In this document: in pieces, positions 1 through 5,233 of the stretch
Layout of the letters: each line of letters begins with the position of its first letter
Position numbering within the stretch: position 1 is the stretch's first letter
Assembly (NCBI GenBank): GCA_013696065.1
Contig: JACCZJ010000073.1
Location: forward strand, 1 to 7,071
DNA from: Nocardioidaceae bacterium
GTDB lineage: Bacteria > Actinomycetota > Actinomycetes > Propionibacteriales > Nocardioidaceae
Length of the DNA stretch: 7,071 nucleotides
Reading direction: 5' to 3'
Translations under genes and position numbers: made by a program
Notes under the pieces: model-generated
What the model was told of the DNA's origin: nothing
The model's input: the letters and a program-made list of their open reading frames with translations, nothing else
Databases searched by the model: none

Positions 1-731
1 ATGCAGATCCCTCCCGTCAGGCTCGAGGCCCGAGACCGATGTCCGCTTCGCCCATAGCCGCGTGAATCCATCGAGGCGGCGAGCAACAACGAGCGATCAA
101 GAGCGTCCTCGAGCACCGGTATGACGATCGAGCGCAGCGCGCTGAGACGCCGCTCGTCGCCGGCGGGGCGCAGCTTGCGGGCACGGCGCACTCTCATGAC
201 GCTCTCGGCCAACTGGGGGAACACCGAGATGGCGACCACGACAGCCGTGCTCACCTCGTGCAGCGCCGGTGGCATGGTGCGCAAGAGCCGACGCGGGTTG
301 GCCAGTGCATTGGCGGCGCCCAGGCAGATGAGCATGGTGGCGAGACGCATGCCGTCGTACAGCCCCGAGAGCACCGACTCCGCGGTGACGGCTCCGAACA
401 GGTTGATGCCGGCCGCCACGTCGGGCAGGGGCAACTCGGGCAGCCTCACGAGCACGTGTCCAGGCTGCCCACCTCCGAAGACGATGCGGAACAGCACGCG
501 GACGACGACGACGAAGACGCCAGCAATGACGTACAGGCGAAAGGCATGGGCCCACGGAGCGTCAGACCGTCTCGCGAGCACGACCCAGGATGCGACGCCG
601 ACGATGGTGCCGAGCACGAGGGGATTGGTGGTCCGGCTGGCGGCGATCGTAAGCCCCAGCGCCCAGAGCCACCACGCGAGCGGATGGAGCGCCCTGGGTA
701 GCCAGTAGCCGCTCCACCCGTGGCCTGTCAC
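1..731 (-). CDS. ecfT: ECF transporter transmembrane component EcfT (CbiQ family), 3' end outside window
   Basis: EcfT is the membrane scaffold of energy-coupling-factor vitamin transporters; it links the substrate-binding S component to two cytoplasmic ATPases. Reading the minus strand from GTG 731 gives 243 residues before the window ends. Hydrophobic segments lie near residues 17-33, 36-53, 64-84, 128-145 and 160-172. The basic stretch RRARKLR (182-188) and SMDSRGYGR (220-228) match the two Arg-containing coupling motifs that EcfT uses to contact the ATPases; the second, with SRG, is the clearest diagnostic. The GTG start overlaps the TGA stop of the upstream gene as GTGA, implying translational coupling, and no strong ribosome-binding site is needed or seen. 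The remaining C-terminus, and probably the ATPase and S-component genes, lie beyond base 1. The family call is firm. Cobalamin as substrate is inferred from the riboswitch and upstream proteins, because EcfT itself does not determine specificity. Confidence 0.88.
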   Translation of the reverse strand, partial: MTGHGWSGYWLPRALHPLAWWLWALGLTIAASRTTNPLVLGTIVGVASWVVLARRSDAPWAHAFRLYVIAGVFVVVVRVLFRIVFGGGQPGHVLVRLPELPLPDVAAGINLFGAVTAESVLSGLYDGMRLATMLICLGAANALANPRRLLRTMPPALHEVSTAVVVAISVFPQLAESVMRVRRARKLRPAGDERRLSALRSIVIPVLEDALDRSLLLAASMDSRGYGRSGHRSRASSLTGGIC

Positions 732-1846
732 GAGTGCGAGCGCCGCCATGCGGTCAGTCCTGCGCCTGCCGCAAGAGCAGCCAACACTCCTAGGCCGATG
801 AGCAACGAAGCGGCGGAGCCTTTCTCGGGCTCGTCGACGGCAGCGGGAACCTCCCCCGTGACCACCACGCCGTCGTCCGACTCGGACGCGGTCGGTGGTT
901 GCTCGATACCTGCTGGCCGCTTGCTACCCCCTTCTCTGCCTTCGTCCTTGCTGCCTTCGCGCCTGCCCCCGTTATCGCCCTGGCGGTCTTCGCTCTGTTC
1001 CCCGCTATCGACTGTGGTGTCGGCATGGCCATTGCTGCCGGAGGTCTGGGGAGACGCGCTGGGAACCGAGGGGCTGAGGGTGGTGCTCGGTGGGGCCGGA
1101 GTCGGATCACTGAACCGTGTCGGCGAACCCTGAGAGGAAGGTGGTGTCGTCGGGGGAGCTTTGGGGGCCGGCGTCTTGGGGGTGGCCGGCGGCTCCGCGG
1201 TGGGTGTGGGTTGTGGCTTCGGCGGTGGCTTGGGGTTGCTGGCGCCGCCCGAGCCGGGCGGCGCAGTAGTGGGTGGCGGATCAGGCTCTTCGCTCGGCCG
1301 GGTGGGCGCTATGCCAGGAGCGGCCTTCGAACCATTGAGCGAAAACGAAAAGCCTTCGAATCCACTTTCGATGACCTCGTGGTTGGCCACTCCCAGGAGA
1401 CTGTACGTCCAGCTTCCACCATCGGGTGCGTACCAGTAGCCCCAGTAGGCCGACCCAGGCGGCGTTACCACGCACTCCTCGTGGTAGTCGTCGTCGCCTG
1501 CGATGCTGAGGCTGCGGCTGGCGGCCGGTTCACCAGCAAGCCGGCAAAGAAAACCCGGTTGCCTGGCGGGAGCCTGAGGTGAGAAACCAGCATCGGTGAG
1601 AGCGTCCCACCCGGTGTAGCCGGACGGCAGGGGTCCCTCGACGCAGCGGACGATGATGCCTTTGTCGAAGACGGTCATGTCGACGACGACGGTGACTCCC
1701 TCGTCGGTTTCGCAGTAGCCGCCTGCTGCCGGCGCGACTGCCTGACTCTGAGCAGAGCCCACCGCTGGCGCTGCCCCCAGGAGGAGCAGCGCCAGCAGCC
1801 CAAAGAACGTCTGTATGACGCCTCGGCGACGAGTGATGTAGCTCAC
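728..1846 (-). CDS. Membrane-anchored extracytoplasmic DUF4430/SCO2322-type beta-domain protein, probable corrinoid-binding partner
   Basis: The protein has 372 residues. An N-terminal basic stretch and hydrophobic core (about 5-32) form a signal peptide. A globular domain (about 40-172) has the features of the SCO2322/DUF4430 group: a beta strand VTVVVD, then GWDALTDAGFSP (79-90), WGYWYAPDGGSWTYS (135-149) and GFEGFSFSL (162-170). It carries four cysteines (45, 68, 101, 125), enough for two disulfides outside the cell. Residues 181-275 are a Pro/Thr/Ser-rich linker and 276-312 are highly charged. One transmembrane helix (about 344-366) ends in WRRSHS, so the domain is tethered to the outer face of the membrane; there is no LPXTG sorting motif. 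DUF4430 is the C-terminal cobalamin-contacting domain of human transcobalamin and intrinsic factor. The GTG start overlaps the previous gene's stop (GTGA). I assign family and topology with fair confidence; B12 binding is inferred from context. Confidence 0.85.
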   Translation of the reverse strand: MSYITRRRGVIQTFFGLLALLLLGAAPAVGSAQSQAVAPAAGGYCETDEGVTVVVDMTVFDKGIIVRCVEGPLPSGYTGWDALTDAGFSPQAPARQPGFLCRLAGEPAASRSLSIAGDDDYHEECVVTPPGSAYWGYWYAPDGGSWTYSLLGVANHEVIESGFEGFSFSLNGSKAAPGIAPTRPSEEPDPPPTTAPPGSGGASNPKPPPKPQPTPTAEPPATPKTPAPKAPPTTPPSSQGSPTRFSDPTPAPPSTTLSPSVPSASPQTSGSNGHADTTVDSGEQSEDRQGDNGGRREGSKDEGREGGSKRPAGIEQPPTASESDDGVVVTGEVPAAVDEPEKGSAASLLIGLGVLAALAAGAGLTAWRRSHS

Positions 1847-2937
1847 GGTGCAGAGATCGTCGCGAATGATTTGGGGACGAGCGCATAGAACGCCATCGGG
1901 GTGGCCCGGCGGAACTGGTCACGCTCGTCACGCTGGATGCCGGTGGTGAGAGCATCGCGCAAGGCGGCCTTGTTGTAAGCGATAGCGCCGATGTCACGGG
2001 CGGCGGGACCGTCGCCCGCTCGACGCGGGGTGATCTGCAGACCGGCCACCCAGTCGGCGGCTCTGTGTTGGGCTCGGGAATGGTTGGTCAGCGCGAGCGC
2101 TTGGGCAGCGAGACCGGTGCTGTTGGAGTTCGATCCGGCAGTCGAGACTCCACCACCGAAGGACCCGTTGCGACGCTGCATCTTGAGCAACCATCGTGCT
2201 GCCTCTTTGATGCGCAGACCGCCAACCTTGGCGCCCGAACTACGCGCGGCAACCAAGGCTTGGATAGCAAGCGCTGTGCTGTCGATGTCTACCCGACCGT
2301 CGGCCTGATTGCAGTTTTGTCCTCTTGTCTCCTCGAGGCGGAAATAGCCGACGCGGCATTGTTGCTTCTTCAGATAGTTGACCACTGACTGGCGGACCCC
2401 TCCGGTGCGTGCGAGGCTCAAGACGCCGTACGCCTGGGTGAAGGTGTTGCTGTAGTCGGTCGCGCCGCTGTCTCTGAGCCGGCCGACCTCGAATCCCTCT
2501 CCGCGGTCGGCCACCAAACGGAGCACCTGCTTGCGCAGGTTCCTACCGCCGAAACTACGGACAGGCTGATTCAGCACATCAGCTGCGAGCAGGGTCTTTG
2601 CCATGGGTCCGGCGAACTTGTCACCTCCGAAGGTCACGTAGCTCTCGAAGTAGTTGTTTTCGATGGCGACCCCGACCCGCTTGATGCTCTCGCGTTGAGT
2701 GCGGTCAGCCGCGAGCATGATCGCCGTATCCACGGTGAGACCCCAATCATCGAAGTCATATTGCGCGTTGTGGATCCGGCCCTTGGTCAATTGGCTGGCC
2801 TGCCACTGGGCGGCGTGGGTGCCTCTGCGCCGGTCGGTTGGCGCAGTGGCTGCTGTCGCGTCGATCGGGACAGCTGCCGCCACCAAAGCCGCGGTGACCG
2901 AAGCGACGGCGGAGCGTTTGAGAATTCGGCTAAGCAT
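1843..2937 (-). CDS. Secreted prenyltransferase/squalene-oxidase-repeat alpha-barrel protein, probable cobalamin-binding subunit
   Basis: The protein has 364 residues. ATG 2937 is chosen because GAAAGG lies 9 bases upstream and because the next residues form a clean signal peptide (MLSRILKRSAVASVTAALVA, cleavage near DATAA at 26-30). An in-frame GTG at 3039 would add 34 residues that run into the riboswitch leader, and is rejected. The mature part shows repeated helical-hairpin signatures: DWGLTVDTAIML (64-75), TDYSNTFTQAYGVLSLA (160-176), VDIDSTALAIQALVAA (216-231) and NGSFGG followed by NSTGLAAQALAL (257-283). These match the prenyltransferase/squalene-oxidase repeat, the alpha/alpha barrel also used by the cobalamin-binding N-terminal domain of intrinsic factor and transcobalamin. 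Cys194 and Cys209 could form a disulfide. Secretion and the B12 riboswitch argue against a cyclase or prenyltransferase enzyme. The first gene of the operon; its stop overlaps the next start. Fold confident, ligand inferred. Confidence 0.87.
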   Translation of the reverse strand: MLSRILKRSAVASVTAALVAAAVPIDATAATAPTDRRRGTHAAQWQASQLTKGRIHNAQYDFDDWGLTVDTAIMLAADRTQRESIKRVGVAIENNYFESYVTFGGDKFAGPMAKTLLAADVLNQPVRSFGGRNLRKQVLRLVADRGEGFEVGRLRDSGATDYSNTFTQAYGVLSLARTGGVRQSVVNYLKKQQCRVGYFRLEETRGQNCNQADGRVDIDSTALAIQALVAARSSGAKVGGLRIKEAARWLLKMQRRNGSFGGGVSTAGSNSNSTGLAAQALALTNHSRAQHRAADWVAGLQITPRRAGDGPAARDIGAIAYNKAALRDALTTGIQRDERDQFRRATPMAFYALVPKSFATISAP

Positions 2938-2943
2938 AGGAAA

Positions 2944-3008
2944 GTGCCTTTCACGAGCGGTCCCAGGAACGGAACGTGTCGGAAGGCACAAGGCGCCCCG
3001 ACTCCGAC
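2944..3008 (-). promoter_or_regulatory. Putative riboswitch expression platform: L13-type hairpin and anti-Shine-Dalgarno
   Basis: Between the riboswitch core and the start codon, GTCGGA (3008-3003) can pair with TCCGAC (2983-2978). The hairpin loop contains CGGGG (3000-2996), able to pair with UCCCG in loop L5 of the riboswitch; L5-L13 kissing of this kind is the usual switch in cobalamin riboswitches. In addition, GTGCCTT (2989-2983) is a perfect 7-base complement of AAGGCAC (2950-2944), which includes the Shine-Dalgarno. There is no T-tract, so control at translation initiation is more likely than a terminator. The complementarities are read directly; the mechanism is inferred. Confidence 0.5.
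2947..2952 (-). promoter_or_regulatory. Ribosome-binding site of the alpha-barrel gene
   Basis: GAAAGG on the minus strand, 9 bases before ATG 2937, supports that start over the upstream in-frame GTG at 3039. The site lies in a short dyad (GAAAG, 3-base loop, CTTTC). It is also complementary to an upstream leader segment (see the platform entry), so access by ribosomes could be switched. Confidence 0.7.
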
Positions 3009-3042
3009 CCTGCAGACCTCGACAGTAGGAGCCGCTCACTCA

Positions 3043-3128
3043 CAGCGAAGGCATTCCGGCTGACAGTGGAGTGCACTGATTCACGGCTGCGGGACAGCGT
3101 CGGCCTTGCACCGACTTCCCCTTTGCTG
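3043..3128 (-). promoter_or_regulatory. Cobalamin (B12) riboswitch, compact core
   Basis: On the minus strand the core elements occur in the expected order. CAGCAAAGG (3128-3120) pairs with CCTTCGCTG (3051-3043), with one mismatch, as the closing helix. GGGGAAG (3121-3115) is the conserved purine-rich joining segment. P4 is GTCGG/CCGAC around the loop TGCAAGG (3115-3099). P5 is GCTG/CAGC with the loop TCCCG (3098-3086). P6 is CAGTG/CACTG with a five-base loop (3078-3064). AGCCGGAATGCC (about 3061-3050) matches the B12 box. The large P7-P11 extension of classical riboswitches is absent, so it resembles the compact class II (AdoCbl-variant) type; the class is less certain than the family. It lies 105 bases upstream of ATG 2937 and should lower expression of the operon when cobalamin is plentiful. 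A 5' peripheral domain may extend upstream. Confidence 0.87.
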
Positions 3129-3133
3129 GAGCA

Positions 3134-3164
3134 ATATGGAGTTGTGCTCGGCGGCCGTCCATAT
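3134..3164 (-). repeat. Hairpin just 5' of the riboswitch core
   Basis: ATATGGA (3164-3158) and TCCATAT (3140-3134) on the minus strand form a perfect 7-base-pair stem around a 17-base loop, ending 5 bases before the closing helix of the core. It could be a peripheral helix of the riboswitch or simply part of the leader. Confidence 0.5.
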
Positions 3165-3223
3165 GGTCGGATCGCCGGCGGGCCCACGCTAGCAGAGGTG
3201 CGGCCCGAAGCGTTGCCCTCCTT

Positions 3224-3270
3224 CCTCAGGTCCAGGCTGCCTCAGGTCCAGTTGCCTCAGGACCAGGGTG
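3224..3270. repeat. Three tandem copies of a 15-16 base repeat
   Basis: On the plus strand the copies are CCTCAGGTCCAGGCTG (3224-3239), CCTCAGGTCCAGTTG (3240-3254) and CCTCAGGACCAGGGTG (3255-3270). The first ten bases, CCTCAGGTCC, are identical in copies 1 and 2; copy 3 differs by one base there. The array is about 95 bases upstream of the riboswitch core, in the leader or promoter of the B12 operon. The change T to A in copy 3 allows GGTCC/GGACC pairing between neighbouring copies in the RNA. Confidence 0.85.
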
Positions 3271-3321
3271 CGTAGGGGCCGCTCCGCCGGTGCAACGGTC
3301 CACTACATCGGGGAATGATGA

Positions 3322-3346
3322 GCCAGCAGTTACAGTTAGTGCTGGC
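3322..3346. repeat. Inverted repeat with a tandem CAGTTA in its loop
   Basis: GCCAGCA (3322-3328) and TGCTGGC (3340-3346) are perfect 7-base arms separated by 11 bases. The sequence CAGTTACAGTTA (3327-3338), two exact tandem hexamers, fills most of the centre. No T-tract follows on either strand, so it does not look like an intrinsic terminator. It may be a regulator site or an RNA hairpin at the 5' end of the minus-strand leader. Confidence 0.6.
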
Positions 3347-3378
3347 GGAGGGAATTCGCGTAAAGAGCATAACGCACT

Positions 3379-3394
3379 GTGATTCTTTCATCAC
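3379..3394. repeat. Dyad GTGAT-N6-ATCAC
   Basis: A perfect 5-base inverted repeat with a 6-base spacer, in the AT-rich part of the intergenic region. It lies just upstream of a weak minus-strand -10-like hexamer (TATGCT, 3371-3366), a position suited to an operator. The regulator is unknown. Confidence 0.4.
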
Positions 3395-3408
3395 TAATCG
3401 TCATTTAT

Positions 3409-3424
3409 TGAAAATGGATTTTCA
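3409..3424. promoter_or_regulatory. Palindrome TGAAAAT-GG-ATTTTCA, Zur/Fur-box-like operator candidate
   Basis: A perfect 7-2-7 palindrome. It resembles the actinobacterial Zur box, whose 7-1-7 form has the same half-sites, but with one extra central base. It lies about 200 bases upstream of the glycosylphosphotransferase gene and about 280 bases upstream of the riboswitch core, so it could act on either divergent unit. The palindrome is certain; the regulator is a guess. Confidence 0.45.
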
Positions 3425-3493
3425 GGCGTTTGCTCAACGTCAGCACCCGGTTTCCAAGTTCGTATTCTTGCTGTCTGTCCTTTTCGTCCCATA

Positions 3494-3518
3494 CCCGCTA
3501 TCCTTCGGGATGCGCGGG
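3494..3518 (+). repeat. UUCG-capped hairpin upstream of the glycosylphosphotransferase gene
   Basis: CCCGC (3494-3498) pairs with GCGGG (3514-3518), and ATCC (3500-3503) pairs with GGAT (3508-3511) around the tetraloop TTCG; the two stems are separated by a 1x2 internal loop. C(UUCG)G is an exceptionally stable RNA loop. It is followed by G-rich sequence rather than a T-tract, so a 5' leader structure is more likely than a terminator. Confidence 0.55.
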
Positions 3519-3608
3519 GGCTTGGGGCTAATCGTTCACAGAACCCGCGTCATATGTCAGGTGAACGTGCGTTGGCTAAATGTAGGTGCCAACCAGAGAT
3601 GAAACGTC

Positions 3609-3614
3609 GAGGAG
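3609..3614 (+). promoter_or_regulatory. Ribosome-binding site of the glycosylphosphotransferase gene
   Basis: GAGGAG ends 8 bases before ATG 3623. It fixes that start over in-frame ATGs at 3554 (no Shine-Dalgarno) and 3599 (only a distant AGG), and over 3632, which would be too far from it. Confidence 0.8.
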
Positions 3615-3622
3615 TCAGATAC

Positions 3623-5194
3623 ATGCCGCGAATGTCGGTGAGCGCCCCCCAAGGGGACCTCCTCCTCCCTCCCCAGGAACGTTCCGCCCCTCGCGGTTTC
3701 GGCTTGCTCCGAGACGTGGTTCTGCGAGACGGCCGGCCGCGCCCGCACCTCGGCACAAGCGCCGTTCGCTCTGGCTCGATCGCCCGCCCAAGGGGCACCG
3801 GGCCCTCGCGGACCACTGCCCCTCCCCGCCGCGGGTCGTCGGCCACTCACAGCGATTTCACTCGACTGCGCTATGTGCGTCGCTCGATTGATTTGGCCAT
3901 TGCCGTGGCGGGGATCGTGGTGGCCGTCACGCTGGCCGACAGAAACGTAGCCATGATCCCTTTGTTGTGGGTTGCGATGATGGCGATTCGGAGCACGAGG
4001 GAGGGTCGAATCGCTGACCTCAACGACCTGCACCCCTTCGCGAAGACGAATACCAACTTCGTCCTCTTGATGACGCTGACCGCAGTCCTCTTCAAATACC
4101 ACGACACGCGTGCGGTGCTCGGCATTTCCGCGGCTATGGCCGCCATGGGCTACCTCAATCGGTGGATGCTGAGGCGGCCCAGCTTGCGACGCAGGCTCGG
4201 CATCGTCAGCGGCGAGAGCGTCCTCATCGTGGGCGACCTCGAAAGCGTGTCTCGCACCATCGCCGAGTGGGAGAACCTCCCCTTGATGCGTGTGATCGGA
4301 GTCTGTTTGGCAGAGGCCGACATGGGCCCCGAAGCAGTCAAAGGCGTTCCCGTGTTGGGGTCAGTATCGGACATCGCAGCTCTGACCAGCCGCAGAACCA
4401 TCGACGTTGTCGCCGTACACGATGTCGACAAGCTCGGTGGTCTCCAGTTGGCGAAGTTGCAGTGGGCACTCGAGGACAACGGCACCCACTTGTCGCTGAT
4501 CACCCCGATGACAAACACCATCGCCGCTCGGGCACGTGTCCGTACGGCGGGCCGACGCCTGATGATTGACCTCTCATATAGCCGCCCACAAGGGGTCGTC
4601 GCTCTGATAAAGAGCGCGATCGATCGTGTTCTCGCTGGCATCTTGCTGTTCCTGGCGCTGCCCCTGGTGGCCCTATGTGTGGTGTCCATCAAGGCGACTT
4701 CGCCAGGCCCTGCCTTCTTCTTTCAGACCCGGGTTCGAGAGCACGGTCGCACGTTCTCGATGGTCAAGCTGCGCACGATGGTCGTCGACGCTGAAGCCCG
4801 CCTGGCCGAGCTCGCCGACCAGAACGAAGTGGGTGGCGGCCTGTTCAAGATCAAAGCGGACCCCCGCATCACCAAGGTAGGGGCCTGGTTGCGTCGGCTT
4901 TCCCTCGACGAGCTTCCCCAACTGTGGAACGTGGTCGTCGGGGACATGTCACTCATCGGACCCCGTCCCGCATTGCCGCATGAAGTCGCGTCCTATGACC
5001 AAGCTGCTCGCCGCCGCCTCGCAGTCAAGCCAGGGCTGACTGGCCTCTGGCAGGTCAGCGGTCGTTCCAATCTCTCTTGGGATGAGACGGTTCGCATCGA
5101 CTCTGACTACGTCGACAACTGGCGCCCCGGCCGCGAGATCCAGATCGCGCTGCGGACCGTCAAGGCTGTGCTCAGCAAAGACGGAGCTCACTAG
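3623..5194 (+). CDS. Polyprenyl glycosylphosphotransferase (undecaprenyl-phosphate sugar-1-phosphate transferase)
   Basis: The protein has 523 residues. Enzymes of this family transfer a sugar-1-phosphate from a nucleotide sugar to undecaprenyl phosphate, starting a lipid-linked capsule, exopolysaccharide or glycan unit. Residues 1-85 are a Ser/Arg/Pro-rich basic cytoplasmic tail. Hydrophobic segments follow near 88-105, 107-122, 145-158 and 162-180. A CoA-binding-like central domain begins at VLIVGD (200-205). A fifth membrane segment (335-355) precedes the catalytic domain. Its signatures are FSMVKLRTM (378-386), DPRITKVGAWLRRLSLDELP (413-432), with Asp429-Glu430 as the likely catalytic pair, WNVVVGDMSLIGPRP (435-449) and KPGLTGLWQVSGRSNLSWDE (469-488). 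This is the full-length polytopic WbaP/ExoY-type layout and looks intact. No other polysaccharide gene is in the window; both neighbours read on the opposite strand. The sugar specificity cannot be read from the sequence. Confidence 0.93.
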   Translation: MPRMSVSAPQGDLLLPPQERSAPRGFGLLRDVVLRDGRPRPHLGTSAVRSGSIARPRGTGPSRTTAPPRRGSSATHSDFTRLRYVRRSIDLAIAVAGIVVAVTLADRNVAMIPLLWVAMMAIRSTREGRIADLNDLHPFAKTNTNFVLLMTLTAVLFKYHDTRAVLGISAAMAAMGYLNRWMLRRPSLRRRLGIVSGESVLIVGDLESVSRTIAEWENLPLMRVIGVCLAEADMGPEAVKGVPVLGSVSDIAALTSRRTIDVVAVHDVDKLGGLQLAKLQWALEDNGTHLSLITPMTNTIAARARVRTAGRRLMIDLSYSRPQGVVALIKSAIDRVLAGILLFLALPLVALCVVSIKATSPGPAFFFQTRVREHGRTFSMVKLRTMVVDAEARLAELADQNEVGGGLFKIKADPRITKVGAWLRRLSLDELPQLWNVVVGDMSLIGPRPALPHEVASYDQAARRRLAVKPGLTGLWQVSGRSNLSWDETVRIDSDYVDNWRPGREIQIALRTVKAVLSKDGAH

Positions 5195-5206
5195 CCTGCG
5201 TCCTCT

Positions 5207-5218
5207 CCCCTCCTGGGG
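5207..5218. terminator. Possible weak bidirectional terminator hairpin
   Basis: The 39 bases between the convergent stops (5194 and 5234) contain CCCC-TCCT-GGGG. The stem is only four pairs, without a T-tract, so this is a weak candidate. Location is the main argument. Confidence 0.25.
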
Positions 5219-5233
5219 CTGGGACAGAACACC

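Larger units (their letters stand above)
2938..3622. other. 685-base intergenic region between divergent units
   Basis: No convincing gene is seen. The right part (about 3350-3480) is clearly more AT-rich than the rest. The left part carries the riboswitch, its platform and the tandem repeat for the minus-strand operon. The right part carries the palindromes and UUCG hairpin and must contain the promoters of both units. I see no strong -35/-10 pair. The best minus-strand candidate is TATGCT (3371-3366) with a poor -35, which would give a leader of roughly 420 bases. No tRNA or other RNA gene was recognised. Confidence 0.7.

Noticed and set aside
97..708. Long open frames on both strands over the first 700 bases
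   Set aside because: They are Arg/Ser/His-rich shadows in other frames of the EcfT gene, whose own frame gives membrane segments and the SRGYG motif.
899..1582. Plus-strand frame of 227 residues opposite the beta-domain gene
   Set aside because: Its Gly/Arg-rich repeats are the antisense image of the Pro/Thr-rich linker; the minus-strand frame has a signal peptide, a recognisable domain and a membrane anchor.
1843..2937. Reading the alpha-barrel protein as a terpene cyclase or prenyltransferase enzyme
   Set aside because: It has a signal peptide, lacks a visible DXDD-type catalytic motif, and lies in a B12-riboswitch and transporter operon; the repeats are better read as a binding barrel.
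2938..3039. N-terminal extension of the alpha-barrel protein to the in-frame GTG at 3039
   Set aside because: It has no good ribosome-binding site, would overlap the riboswitch expression platform, and would bury the signal peptide 34 residues into the protein.
3494..3518. UUCG hairpin as an intrinsic terminator
   Set aside because: No T-tract on either side and no gene ending nearby on either strand.
3315..3602. Plus-strand open frame of 95 residues in the intergenic region
   Set aside because: No properly spaced ribosome-binding site, no recognisable family, atypical base composition for a coding gene here, and it runs across the palindromes and the UUCG hairpin.
3554..3622. Earlier in-frame starts (3554, 3599) for the glycosylphosphotransferase
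   Set aside because: GAGGAG at 3609-3614 lies 8 bases before ATG 3623, while the earlier ATGs have no suitably spaced site.
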